Program-made: the position numbers and the translations under genes
NCBI GenBank assembly: GCA_902496335.1
Contig: CABVAO010000011.1
Location: forward strand, 1-44,594
Direction of reading: 5' to 3'
Length of the DNA stretch: 44,594 bases
Source: an uncultured Collinsella sp.
GTDB lineage: Bacteria; Actinomycetota; Coriobacteriia; Coriobacteriales; Coriobacteriaceae
Shown here: positions 24,578 through 31,133 of the stretch, in pieces
How the letters are laid out: each line of letters starts with the position of its first letter
Numbering within the stretch: position 1 is the stretch's first letter
Notes under the pieces: generated by a model
Seen by the model: only the letters and a program-made list of their open reading frames with translations
What the model was told of the DNA's origin: nothing
Databases searched by the model: none

Positions 24578-24617
24578 GCGGGCCGCAGTTTTCCAATCCC
24601 ATACCTCTGCGGCCCGC
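24578..24617 (+). other. intercistronic hairpin after kdgK
   Basis: Perfect 11-bp arms GCGGGCCGCAG / CTGCGGCCCGC, 15 bases after the kdgK stop, with no T-tract behind. It is probably a 3' stabiliser or processing site rather than a terminator. The E2 element and eda follow. Confidence 0.55.
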
Positions 24618-24636
24618 TCCCCGATTCCTCCGGCCG

Positions 24637-24774
24637 GGCAAAACCACCAGTCCCATTCCGGTTTTGCCTGGCATTCCCTACATGACTGGTCGAGCAGCCG
24701 GTTTTGGAATTGCTTGTGACCCCAAGCAGTGCCTCCGATAACCAATCCAGAATCGGCTCCTGACCAGCACATTT
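24637..24774 (+). promoter_or_regulatory. E2 riboswitch-like element, copy at eda
   Basis: A structured leader between kdgK and eda. Visible parts: a hairpin GGCAAAACC/GGUUUUGCC (24637-24645, 24660-24668) whose loop holds CCAGUCCCAUUCC; the box GACUGG (24684-24689) able to pair with loop CCAGUC; a stem CUGGUC/GACCAG (24686-24691, 24762-24767); AGCCG/CGGCU inside it; a hairpin UGCUUG/CAAGCA; and the box CAGUGCCUCCGAUAA (24727-24741). All these parts recur at 28967-29097 with compensating changes. There is no U-tract here, so this copy may act on translation. Confidence 0.65.
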
Positions 24775-24817
24775 GGCAATCACGCGCCCATGCGCGCCAC
24801 ACATCGAAAGGAACATC

Positions 24818-25459
24818 ATGTTCGATCAGTTCTACACCACGCTTAAGTCCCTGGGCATCGTGCCGGTCGTCGTGCTCGACAAGGTCGAGGACGCCGCTCC
24901 GCTCGCCCACGCCCTTATGGCAGCTGGCATGAAGTCCGCCGAGGTCACCTTCCGCACCGCCTGCGCCGCCGAGTGCATCGCCGCTATGGCCGAGGCCGAG
25001 CCCGAGATGTGCGTTGGCGCCGGCACTGTCCTGACCGTCGAGCAGGTTGAGCAGGCCCGCGCAGCCGGTGCCAAGTTCATCGTCTCCCCGGGTTATAACG
25101 AGGACGTCGTGAAGCACTGCATCGACATCGACCTGCCTGTCCTTCCCGGCACCGTAACCCCCTCCGAGGTCACCGCAGCCGAGAACCTGGGCCTCAAGGT
25201 CACCAAGTTCTTCCCCGCGTCCCAGTATGGCGGCCTGAACACCATCAAGGCCCTCGCCGCTCCGTTTGTCGGTCACCGCTTTATGCCCACCGGCGGCGTG
25301 AGCACCGCCAACGTCGAGGAGTACCTGAGCTCCTCCGCCATCATCGCCTGCGGTGGCACCTGGATGGTCAAGCCGGCCCTGTTTGCCGACGGCGACTTCT
25401 CCAAGGTCGAGCAGATTGCCCGCGAGGCCATGGACGTCGTCAAGAAGGTCCGCGGCTAG
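24818..25459 (+). CDS. eda: KDPG / KHG aldolase
   Basis: A 213-residue class I aldolase, a TIM barrel splitting 2-keto-3-deoxy-6-phosphogluconate into pyruvate and glyceraldehyde-3-phosphate. The base Glu is seen in AEVTFRT (about residue 40) and the phosphate loop as VGAGTVLT. The Schiff-base Lys is in KVTKFFPAS and the second phosphate site in FMPTGGVS. Length is normal for Eda. The AAAGGAA site precedes the ATG. It is the second gene after kdgK and has its own E2 leader, so it may be tuned separately from the kinase. A strong terminator follows. Confidence 0.93.
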   Translation: MFDQFYTTLKSLGIVPVVVLDKVEDAAPLAHALMAAGMKSAEVTFRTACAAECIAAMAEAEPEMCVGAGTVLTVEQVEQARAAGAKFIVSPGYNEDVVKHCIDIDLPVLPGTVTPSEVTAAENLGLKVTKFFPASQYGGLNTIKALAAPFVGHRFMPTGGVSTANVEEYLSSSAIIACGGTWMVKPALFADGDFSKVEQIAREAMDVVKKVRG

Positions 25460-25476
25460 GTTTAGCTCTCTATCGT

Positions 25477-25514
25477 GAAAGGGGGCGTGCCCTAGACCTC
25501 GCCCCCTTTCTTTT
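25477..25514 (+). terminator. terminator of kdgK-eda
   Basis: Perfect 11-bp stem GAAAGGGGGCG / CGCCCCCTTTC, followed by TTTT, 18 bases after the eda stop. Confidence 0.9.
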
Positions 25515-25615
25515 AAAGCGGCTCGGAAGCGCGCCGTTTCCGTCACGGACAAGAACCGAAACCGTCTTGTATGCTGATAGAACGTGACGGAAGCGACACG
25601 CCCCCGAGCCGCTTT
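25515..25615. ncRNA. long imperfect hairpin, candidate structured element
   Basis: Three stacked pairings: outer AAAGCGGCTCGG/CCGAGCCGCTTT (25515-25526, 25604-25615), middle TTTCCGTCACG/CGTGACGGAA, inner ACAAG/CTTGT. It is not coding. A second large hairpin ending in T5 follows at 25679. Together they could be a 230-base small RNA on the plus strand, or the first could be a MITE-like remnant. Confidence 0.4.
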
Positions 25616-25678
25616 GCCTACTCGGTTGGCAACCGCGCTCAACTGAGCCACTTCGACAAAAGCCGAGCCATCAAAACA

Positions 25679-25748
25679 GCTGCGGCGCCGTCTGGAGGAA
25701 TGGACCCTTGCTTCCGGTCTTTTCCTCCAAGCGGCGCCGCAGCTTTTT
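25679..25748. terminator. two-stage terminator hairpin
   Basis: Outer arms GCTGCGGCGCCG / CGGCGCCGCAGC and inner arms TGGAGGAA / TTCCTCCA, then TTTTT on the plus strand. On the minus strand it could also end the GntR transcript (GTTTTG follows). Confidence 0.7.
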
Positions 25749-25770
25749 CGTGCCCCGATAGTGCCCCGGC

Positions 25771-25840
25771 AGTTGCGGTGAGATACGGACTGCTTGCACC
25801 ATCAGAGCCGCAAAACAATCCCTATTTCACTGCAGCTAAT
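25771..25840. repeat. palindromic repeat family C, copy 1
   Basis: A 70-base imperfect palindrome. The left arm begins AGTTGCGGTGAGATACGGACTG and the right arm ends in CCCTATTTCACTGCAGCT. The same arms recur at 26612, 41563 and, halved, 44476. It ends just before the stop of the GntR gene. Confidence 0.8.
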
Positions 25841-25853
25841 GAGGGGGGGCGAG

Positions 25854-26543
25854 TTAGATGGCCGTATCTTTGGACAGCTCAAAATAGTCGGGATGCAAGG
25901 CGATAACCGGGCCCTGCTCCTCGGGCATCAGATGCAAGTGCGTCTCGGCCAGATAGCTCGCCGTATCGGTATCGCCTTCCTTAATGGCCTCCAAAATCCG
26001 ACGGTGCTGACGACGAATCGGCTCCCAATCAAGGTCCTGAGATACCGCGCGCAGCCAGTTATACCGCTCAAAATGCGTATTGACGCTCCTCATCCAATCC
26101 CACAGCATGTGACGGCCGGCAATCTCAAAACACGTCTCATGGAACAGGTTGTCCAGATCGAAAAAGCGACGCGTTTCGCTATGGTCGAGCGACTCGGACT
26201 CGGCAAGAATCTGCTCGAGCCGATGCTTTTGCTCGGGCGTGGCGGCCGAACAGCATTTAATAAGCACGCTTCTCTCGAGCTTCTCACGCAAGAAGCAGGC
26301 GTTTTCGGCGTGTTCCATGCTGATCTTAGAGACGTAGGTGCCGCTTTTGGGGCGCGTTTCCACCAGCTCCTGCTCACGCAAGCGTACAAAGGACTCGCGA
26401 ATGGGCGTGCGCCCGATTCCCGTCTCCTTTTCCAGACCAATCGCCGAAAGGCGCGTGCCGGGCTTGAGCTCGGCATAGATGATCTTGGACCGCAATGCGT
26501 TGTACGCCTGGTCTTGCAGGCTCTGATAATACTGCTGTTCCAT
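25854..26543 (-). CDS. GntR-family (FCD domain) regulator
   Basis: A 229-residue regulator. The N-terminal winged helix (about 8-75) reads QAYNALRSKIIYAELKPGTRL, then TGIGRTPIRESFVRL. The C-terminal all-helical FCD domain (about 85-215) contains D-x4-H at FDLDNLFHETCF and a later His in ETHLHL, the usual metal/ligand residues. FCD regulators commonly sense sugar acids or other carboxylates. It lies downstream of the GntP permease in the same direction but behind a terminator, so it is likely independently transcribed. The start at 26543 (MEQQYYQ) is preferred because longer frames run through a repeat palindrome. Confidence 0.85.
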   Translation of the reverse strand: MEQQYYQSLQDQAYNALRSKIIYAELKPGTRLSAIGLEKETGIGRTPIRESFVRLREQELVETRPKSGTYVSKISMEHAENACFLREKLERSVLIKCCSAATPEQKHRLEQILAESESLDHSETRRFFDLDNLFHETCFEIAGRHMLWDWMRSVNTHFERYNWLRAVSQDLDWEPIRRQHRRILEAIKEGDTDTASYLAETHLHLMPEEQGPVIALHPDYFELSKDTAI

Positions 26544-26611
26544 AAAGCCCTCGGATGAAGCCTCGGTTAATCGAATACCACCATGCAATACTATCGCATC
26601 CCCCGTCCCCT

Positions 26612-26686
26612 CATAAGTTGCGGTGGAATAGTTCCTGTTCAAAGCCTTCAGCAGCAAAAACAGGAACTATTCCACCGCAACTTATG
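26612..26686. repeat. palindromic repeat family C, copy 2 (near-perfect)
   Basis: A 28-bp perfect stem beginning CATAAGTTGCGGTGGAATAG and a 19-base loop. Flanking CCGTCCCC / GGGGACGG can extend the stem. It shares the GTTGCGGTG core with other C copies but has its own inner sequence. It lies in the GntR upstream region, on the start side. Confidence 0.85.
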
Positions 26687-26728
26687 GGGGGGGACGGGTG
26701 CGACATGCCGTTGGTATAAAAAGCAAAG

Positions 26729-26764
26729 GCCCGCGGACAGTTTGATAGGCAACTGTCCGCGGGC
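26729..26764 (-). terminator. terminator of HIT-gntP operon
   Basis: A perfect 14-bp stem GCCCGCGGACAGTT with an 8-base loop, followed on the minus strand by CCTTTGCTTTTT. It lies 37 bases after the permease stop. Confidence 0.9.
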
Positions 26765-26800
26765 TTGCGGTGAGACACGCTTGTCTTATGCGTTTCTCGC

Positions 26801-28135
26801 CTAGATAAACAGGCTCAGGATTAGAACCATGATGAGGCCGACAACGGAGTTGACGAGCTCCAACAGGCCCCATGTCTTATAGGTATCCTTCATCGACAGG
26901 CCAAACGACTGCTGGAACAGCAGGTAGCCGCCGTCATACATAGGCGTGATGGTATTGGATGCGCAGGCGCAGACCAGTACTGCAAGCACCGGGTTGATGC
27001 CAAACTGCGTAACCATAGGTGCCACGACGCCGGCGGCGGTGATGGCCGAGACGGTACCCTGGCCGGTGAGCAGGCGCAGGACCACCGTGATCACCCAAGC
27101 CAAAATCAGCGGCGACACCGGCATGAGGCTCACCATGTCGGCAAGCGTCGCGCCAACGCCAGAAGTAATGATGACCTGCTTCATGATGCCGCCGGCACCG
27201 ATAACGAGCAGCACGTTCGCGACGCCCTTGATAGCATCGGACATAGAGCCAGAGATCTCTCCGCCATCCATGCCGCGCGTATAACCATACGCAACCATGG
27301 CAAGAATCATCGTGATGAGCATAGTGATATCTGCGCTACCGATGCAGCTGGCAAGATCGTATGCAAAGCAACCCTCGCCCACCGTGTTCTTGATAATCGA
27401 AGCCCCAATCATGATGATTGCCGGGAACAGCGGCACCAGAATGGAAAGCCAGAACGGCGGAAGCTCGTCCGCGGGCCTGCGCTCCGCCGGCTTCATAACA
27501 TTGCCAAGCGGCATGTCATCGAGACCGGGGATGAAATGGCACAGCAAAAGACCAGAGCAGATAAGTGTCGGAATCGTGACGATCAGACCAAAGATGTAGA
27601 CCGGCGGAACCTCGGCACCAAAGGCACTCACCAGCGCCATAGGACCAGGCTGCGGCGGAAAAAGAGAATGGCCCATCGTGGTACCAGAAACAGCCGGGAT
27701 AATCAGGCGCATATAGGGGATGTCGGCCTCTTTGGCGATGCTGATAACGAGCGGCGTAACGATAAGGAACGCCACCTCGTAGAACATGCTCATACCAAAG
27801 ATAACGCCGATGATCAGAAGCGCAACAGGCAGCAGCTTAATACCGAGCTTGTCAACGATAGTGTCGGCCATCTGCTGCGAGGCACCCGAATCGGTCATCA
27901 GTTTTCCGATGGCTGCGCCAAAGATAATGATCAGCGCAAGCGACTTAAGCGTTCCGCCCAGTCCATCTTCCATGGTGGTGACAAGGTCGCCCACAGAGAT
28001 GCCGTCGGCAAGGGCGATAAAAATGGCGGAAAGAATAAGCGCAATGATGCTGTTGATTTTAAACTTAACGATCATGGCGACCAGCAGGACTACGCCCACC
28101 AGCACCCAAAGGAGTGAAACAACTGCTGCATTCAT
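26801..28135 (-). CDS. GntP-family sugar-acid:H+ permease (first copy)
   Basis: A 444-residue polytopic membrane protein of the gluconate:H+ symporter family, with about 12-14 hydrophobic segments. Family-like stretches are PAVSGTTMGHSLFPPQPGP, GAGGIMKQVIITSGVG and TGQGTVSAITAAGVVAPM. The likely substrate is a hexuronate- or aldonate-type acid feeding KDG formation; the exact acid is not readable. It follows the HIT gene by 66 bases and should be co-transcribed from the operator-bearing promoter at 28734. AAAGGAG precedes the ATG at 28135. Confidence 0.88.
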   Translation of the reverse strand: MNAAVVSLLWVLVGVVLLVAMIVKFKINSIIALILSAIFIALADGISVGDLVTTMEDGLGGTLKSLALIIIFGAAIGKLMTDSGASQQMADTIVDKLGIKLLPVALLIIGVIFGMSMFYEVAFLIVTPLVISIAKEADIPYMRLIIPAVSGTTMGHSLFPPQPGPMALVSAFGAEVPPVYIFGLIVTIPTLICSGLLLCHFIPGLDDMPLGNVMKPAERRPADELPPFWLSILVPLFPAIIMIGASIIKNTVGEGCFAYDLASCIGSADITMLITMILAMVAYGYTRGMDGGEISGSMSDAIKGVANVLLVIGAGGIMKQVIITSGVGATLADMVSLMPVSPLILAWVITVVLRLLTGQGTVSAITAAGVVAPMVTQFGINPVLAVLVCACASNTITPMYDGGYLLFQQSFGLSMKDTYKTWGLLELVNSVVGLIMVLILSLFI

Positions 28136-28201
28136 AGATAAGCTCCTTTTAACTGGCAATGAAGCCAAGTGCTTCTATTCGAAATAGCAGCTTTTACTCG
28201 C

Positions 28202-28636
28202 TTACAGGTTGGCGACAATTGCCTGGGCGATCTCGTCGTACTGAGCCGACTCGAGCGTGACGCGACCGGGGTTCATGGCAAACACGTCGCCAAACTCAAA
28301 CGGGTCGTCCTTGTACTTGGGGACGATATGCACGTGCAGGTGATGCATGGTGTCGCCGTAGGCACCAAAGTTAATCTTGTCGGGATTGAACGCCTTGTGC
28401 AGCGCTGCCGCGACGTGGCGGACATCGGCCATAAAGGCGGCGGCGTCTTCCTCGGACATGCAGGAGATGTCATCGACGTGCTGCTTGGAGGCCACGATTA
28501 CGCGGCCCTTATGACTCTGTTCCTTAAACAAGATGAGCTTGCTGGCAGGCAGGTCAAGCATGGGGATGCCAAAGGCATCGACGAGCGTGTTGTCGGTCCC
28601 GCACATGCAGTACGAGCAATCGGTATGCTGTTCCAT
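28202..28636 (-). CDS. HIT-family nucleotide hydrolase/transferase
   Basis: A 144-residue cytosolic protein of the histidine-triad superfamily (Hint/Ap4A hydrolase-like). An N-terminal zinc-type pair CSYC...CGTD is present. The triad motif is HHLHVHIVPKY near residue 98. These enzymes cleave nucleoside phosphoramidates or dinucleoside polyphosphates. Why it is the first gene of an operon with a sugar-acid permease is unclear. The leader has two small hairpins (GCCGC/GCGGC at 28668, GGTGTAA/TTACACC at 28683) and the strongest LacI-type operator of the region. The start MEQHTDCSYC (28636) follows AAAGGA. Confidence 0.85.
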   Translation of the reverse strand: MEQHTDCSYCMCGTDNTLVDAFGIPMLDLPASKLILFKEQSHKGRVIVASKQHVDDISCMSEEDAAAFMADVRHVAAALHKAFNPDKINFGAYGDTMHHLHVHIVPKYKDDPFEFGDVFAMNPGRVTLESAQYDEIAQAIVANL

Positions 28637-28733
28637 GGTGATCCTTTCAATCTGGACAATGATGAATGCCGCTTTTGCGGCAGGTGTAACCCCTCGTTTA
28701 CACCACCAGATAATGGACAGATACAACGCATGC

Positions 28734-28767
28734 GTAGTCGATACGAAATCGGTTTCGTATCGACTAC
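28734..28767. promoter_or_regulatory. LacI-type operator at HIT-gntP
   Basis: A 34-base dyad. The arms GTAGTCGATACGAAA and its complement are perfect over 15 bp, with a 4-base TCGG-like centre. The core ACGAAA-TCGG-TTTCGT (28743-28758) matches the kdgK and yczE sites. It is the longest of the three palindromes. Confidence 0.8.
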
Positions 28768-28802
28768 CGCCATGATACAGCCAACGAGTTGTTGCGATTA
28801 GG

Positions 28803-28812
28803 TGAACGTTCA
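28803..28812. promoter_or_regulatory. TGAACGTTCA palindrome
   Basis: A perfect 10-base palindrome (flanked G..T) in the HIT/yczE intergenic space, upstream of the yczE promoter. The same palindrome occurs upstream of the DhuD-like gene at 40587-40596, suggesting a second shared regulator. Confidence 0.45.
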
Positions 28813-28831
28813 TCTTTTTATTGTTTTTCTC

Positions 28832-28884
28832 TTCGCAAATAAAATCCCGTGCGTATACTTAGGCTCAAACGAAACCGATTTCGT
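28832..28884 (+). promoter_or_regulatory. yczE-like gene promoter and operator
   Basis: TTCGCA and TATACT (28854-28859) with a 16-base spacer form the promoter. The operator ACGAAA-CCGA-TTTCGT lies at 28869-28884, just past the -10 and immediately before the E1 hairpin. The same order (TATACT, operator, E1) is seen at kdgK. Confidence 0.65.
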
Positions 28885-28887
28885 TGA

Positions 28888-28945
28888 GCGTGGGCAATAG
28901 GATGCTAAGACGCACCCTACCATCTTGGCATCTTATCGCCCACGC
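28888..28945 (+). promoter_or_regulatory. E1 leader hairpin, copy at the yczE-like gene
   Basis: The same 58-base architecture as at 23428: 18-base arms at 28888-28905 and 28928-28945, and a 22-base loop with AAGACGCACCCUACCAUCUU. Relative to kdgK, base pairs 5, 10, 11, 12 and 15 change on both sides, pair 13 becomes G-U and pair 9 is an A-C mismatch. Confidence 0.7.
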
Positions 28946-28966
28946 AATGCCATTTGCTTTCTTCCC

Positions 28967-29097
28967 GTCTCGTTGGACCTTTAGTCCCATTCCGGCACAG
29001 CGAGACACTTCCTAGACGACTGACCGTGGGGCCGGCTTTTCTGCTTTTGCAGCAGTGCCTCCGATAATCCTCTTTTGCCGGTCCGGGTCAGTTTTTT
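28967..29097 (+). promoter_or_regulatory. E2 riboswitch-like element with terminator, copy at the yczE-like gene
   Basis: GUCUCG/CGAGAC (28967-28972, 29001-29006) encloses CC-UUUAGUCCCAUUCC-GG. The box GACUGA (29018-29023) can pair with UUAGUC. The stem CUGACC/GGUCAG (29020-29025, 29086-29091) is followed by UUUUUU (29092-29097), a terminator-like end. Inside are GCCGG/CCGGU, the hairpin CUGC-UUUU-GCAG and the box CAGUGCCUCCGAUAA (29053-29067). CUG of the terminator arm is also used by the loop pairing, so the two folds exclude each other. Confidence 0.68.
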
Positions 29098-29124
29098 CAC
29101 ACAACCGAAAGAACGGGTAGCAAC

Positions 29125-29805
29125 ATGCGACCGCTCATCATCATGCATGGCGAGAAGATCGATTGGTTCCATACCGTCATCAGGATGCTGATGTATCTGG
29201 CGGGCGTTGCAGTACTGGCACTCGGCATGAGTCTCCAGACGGCATCCGGCCTGGGCGTCGCCACGCTCACGTGCTTTGCCACAACCCTATCCATGCTCAC
29301 GGGCAAGACGCTCGGCTTTTGGATCACTGCTACCTATGTCGCCTACATCGTGGCACAATTCACTATCTTGCGACGCGAGTTCCAGCCGCGCATCCTGCTC
29401 GAGCTGTGCTTCTCAACGCTCATCGGCGGCTTCACCGACTTCTTCATGGCGGTCAACCCGCTGCATCCCGCAGCACTCCCCATACAGGTTGAGACCATGC
29501 TGCTCTCCCTCGCTGTCACTGCATTTGGCGTAAGTCTCGTCGTCAACATGGGCGTTGTCCCCAACGCGCCCGACGGCCTGGTGCAGGTCATTGCCGAAAA
29601 GATTAAACGCCGCTTTGGCGACGTAAAAGTCGTGTTCGACTGCTCGCATGTCGCCGTGTCTCTCGTTCTGTCGCTCGCGCTCATGCACAACCTAGGCGGC
29701 TTTGGCGTGACCACCGCCATCTCGACGCTGTTCTTGGACCATGTCATCAACATCGCTAATAAGCTGTTCGCCCAGCGCTTTGTGCGAGCGGCATTCGGGA
29801 AATAG
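29125..29805 (+). CDS. YczE/YitT-like integral membrane protein
   Basis: A 226-residue membrane protein with about five or six helices. After a short basic N-terminus, MLMYLAGVAVLALGMSL opens the first helix. NMGVVPNAPDGLVQVIAEKI matches the loop typical of the YczE/YyaS family (COG2364-like), whose function is not settled. Its leader is the richest in the window: operator, E1, E2 and a terminator-like stem. This strongly suggests a role in uptake or export of a KDG-related sugar acid or control of its pathway (inference). The ribosome site is weak (AAAGAACGGG). A run of direct repeats and an ATPase gene follow. Confidence 0.75.
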   Translation: MRPLIIMHGEKIDWFHTVIRMLMYLAGVAVLALGMSLQTASGLGVATLTCFATTLSMLTGKTLGFWITATYVAYIVAQFTILRREFQPRILLELCFSTLIGGFTDFFMAVNPLHPAALPIQVETMLLSLAVTAFGVSLVVNMGVVPNAPDGLVQVIAEKIKRRFGDVKVVFDCSHVAVSLVLSLALMHNLGGFGVTTAISTLFLDHVINIANKLFAQRFVRAAFGK

Positions 29806-29829
29806 CACCACCGTAAGAACCCGCAAACA

Positions 29830-29882
29830 GCGCTATACGTTGCTATATCTCACTATACTTTGCTATATCTTGCTATATCTTG
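29830..29882. repeat. tandem TTGCTATATCT-like direct repeats
   Basis: Five near-copies of (T)TGCTATATCT, about 10-11 bases apart: CGCTATACG, TTGCTATATCT, CACTATACT, TTGCTATATCT, TGCTATATCT. They end directly before the ribosome site of the ATPase gene. The spacing of about one helical turn puts every copy on the same DNA face, and several copies contain TATA-like -10 boxes. A cooperative operator is likely. Confidence 0.65.
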
Positions 29883-29898
29883 AGCAAAGGTGGCTCAC

Positions 29899-30990
29899 AT
29901 GCAAACAAACCCTTTTAAGCCCACAGCAGGTAAAACACCTCCCACGATTATCGGCCGCGAAGATGTACTTGAAGAATTCAGTGAAGGCCTCACCAACGGG
30001 CCTGGTGCCCCTGGGCGCCTAATGCGCATAGCCGGCGTCCGTGGAACGGGCAAGACGGTCCTCCTTGACGAGTGCTCACGTTTGGCGCAAAGCCGTGGCT
30101 GGACGGTCATAAAAGAGGTCGCAACCGAGGGACTTTGCCAGCGCATTCTCGAACAGCTGCAGCCCAAATTCCAGGCCAAACACGCCAGATTTGAGCCCAC
30201 CGTAGCTGGCATATCCATCGGCAGCATAGATATTGAGCGAATCGGCCCATCGCTACGCGACGCCATGAGACAGACAATATCCAAGAATGGAAATGGCCTG
30301 CTCATCACTCTCGACGAGGTTCAAGACGCAGAGCTCGATGAGGTCCGAACGCTCTCCATTGCGATTCAGCAGGTTATCGGCGAAGACCTTGATATAGCCT
30401 TTGTTTTTGCGGGGCTGCCTTCGATGATTGAAAGCATCATCAACGGAAAGACACTTACGTTTTTGCGCCGTGCCCTCCCCTTTGACCTGAAGGCTGTGGC
30501 AGTAACCGAAGTGTCGTACTCCCTCGAGGAAACCATTGAAGCGTCTGGCATGGAGTTGCAGCCAGGTATTGCCGGCCAACTTGCCGAGGCAACGCAAGGT
30601 TATCCTTTCATGATCCAACTCGTTGGATACTACGCATGGCAGTTGGCAAGACGCGCACATACACCGATTATTGGAGAAGAAGAAGCCGAGCGCGGCATTG
30701 CAACGGCACGCGAACGCTTCTGCGCCATGGTGATTGAGCCCGCGCTGCGGCGCATTCCGCCCACGTGCATCGCTTATCTGCTGAGCATGGCGTCTTTGGG
30801 GCAGACGAGCTCGACCAGCATGGTTGCCGATGCCCTAAACAAAACGCCTCAACAGGTGAGCTCCGTCCGCAGCCGCCTGTTAAGAGAATCGATTATCGAG
30901 GCCCCTTCGTACGGCAAGGTCTCATTTGCCATCCCCTACATGCGCGACTACCTCTACGAGCACAAAGCCGAACTGGAAGTTGAACTGTAG
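29899..30990 (+). CDS. AAA-type ATPase, orphan
   Basis: A 363-residue cytosolic ATPase of the AAA_16/STAND-like group. Walker A is GVRGTGKT near residue 45, and Walker B is GLLITLDEVQDAEL with the DE pair. A sensor-like FVFAGLPSMI follows. A C-terminal winged-helix-like part (TSSTSMVADALNKTPQQVSS then VRSRLLRESIIE) probably binds DNA. Such solitary ATPases are common as accessory genes in bifidobacteria and coriobacteria; no function is proven. AAAGG (29886-29890) sits eight bases from ATG 29899, so this start is preferred to an in-frame GTG at 29890. The promoter has five direct repeats and the gene lies next to a decayed integrated element, so it may be cargo. Confidence 0.7.
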   Translation: MQTNPFKPTAGKTPPTIIGREDVLEEFSEGLTNGPGAPGRLMRIAGVRGTGKTVLLDECSRLAQSRGWTVIKEVATEGLCQRILEQLQPKFQAKHARFEPTVAGISIGSIDIERIGPSLRDAMRQTISKNGNGLLITLDEVQDAELDEVRTLSIAIQQVIGEDLDIAFVFAGLPSMIESIINGKTLTFLRRALPFDLKAVAVTEVSYSLEETIEASGMELQPGIAGQLAEATQGYPFMIQLVGYYAWQLARRAHTPIIGEEEAERGIATARERFCAMVIEPALRRIPPTCIAYLLSMASLGQTSSTSMVADALNKTPQQVSSVRSRLLRESIIEAPSYGKVSFAIPYMRDYLYEHKAELEVEL

Positions 30991-31010
30991 AAACGGCAAC
31001 TGCCCTGCAA

Positions 31011-31133
31011 GACGAAAACCGTTTTCGTACGGATTAAAGCAGACGTAAACGATTTTCGTCTTGATTTGCGTACGGAATTAAGACGTAAATTGCGCTTTCG
31101 TACGCTTATTACCAGACGCAAATTGTTTTCGTC
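31011..31133. repeat. four imperfect GACG-AAA...TTTTCGTC dyads
   Basis: Four similar dyads between the ATPase and the integrase remnant: ACGAAAACCGTTTTCGT (31012), GACGTAAACGATTTTCGTC (31042), GACGTAAATTGCGCTTTCGT (31082) and AGACGCAAATTGTTTTCGTC (31113). Spacing is about 31-40 bases. They may be arm-type sites of a recombinase or an operator cluster of the lost element. Confidence 0.5.

Noticed and set aside
25617..25666. On the minus strand, a D-arm-like GGCTCAGTTGAGC and an anticodon-loop-like TTGCCAA suggest a tRNA-Gly fragment.
   Set aside because: No T arm (TTCGAAT-like) or acceptor stem follows and the anticodon stem has a mismatch, so it cannot be called a tRNA gene; at most a chance or very old remnant.
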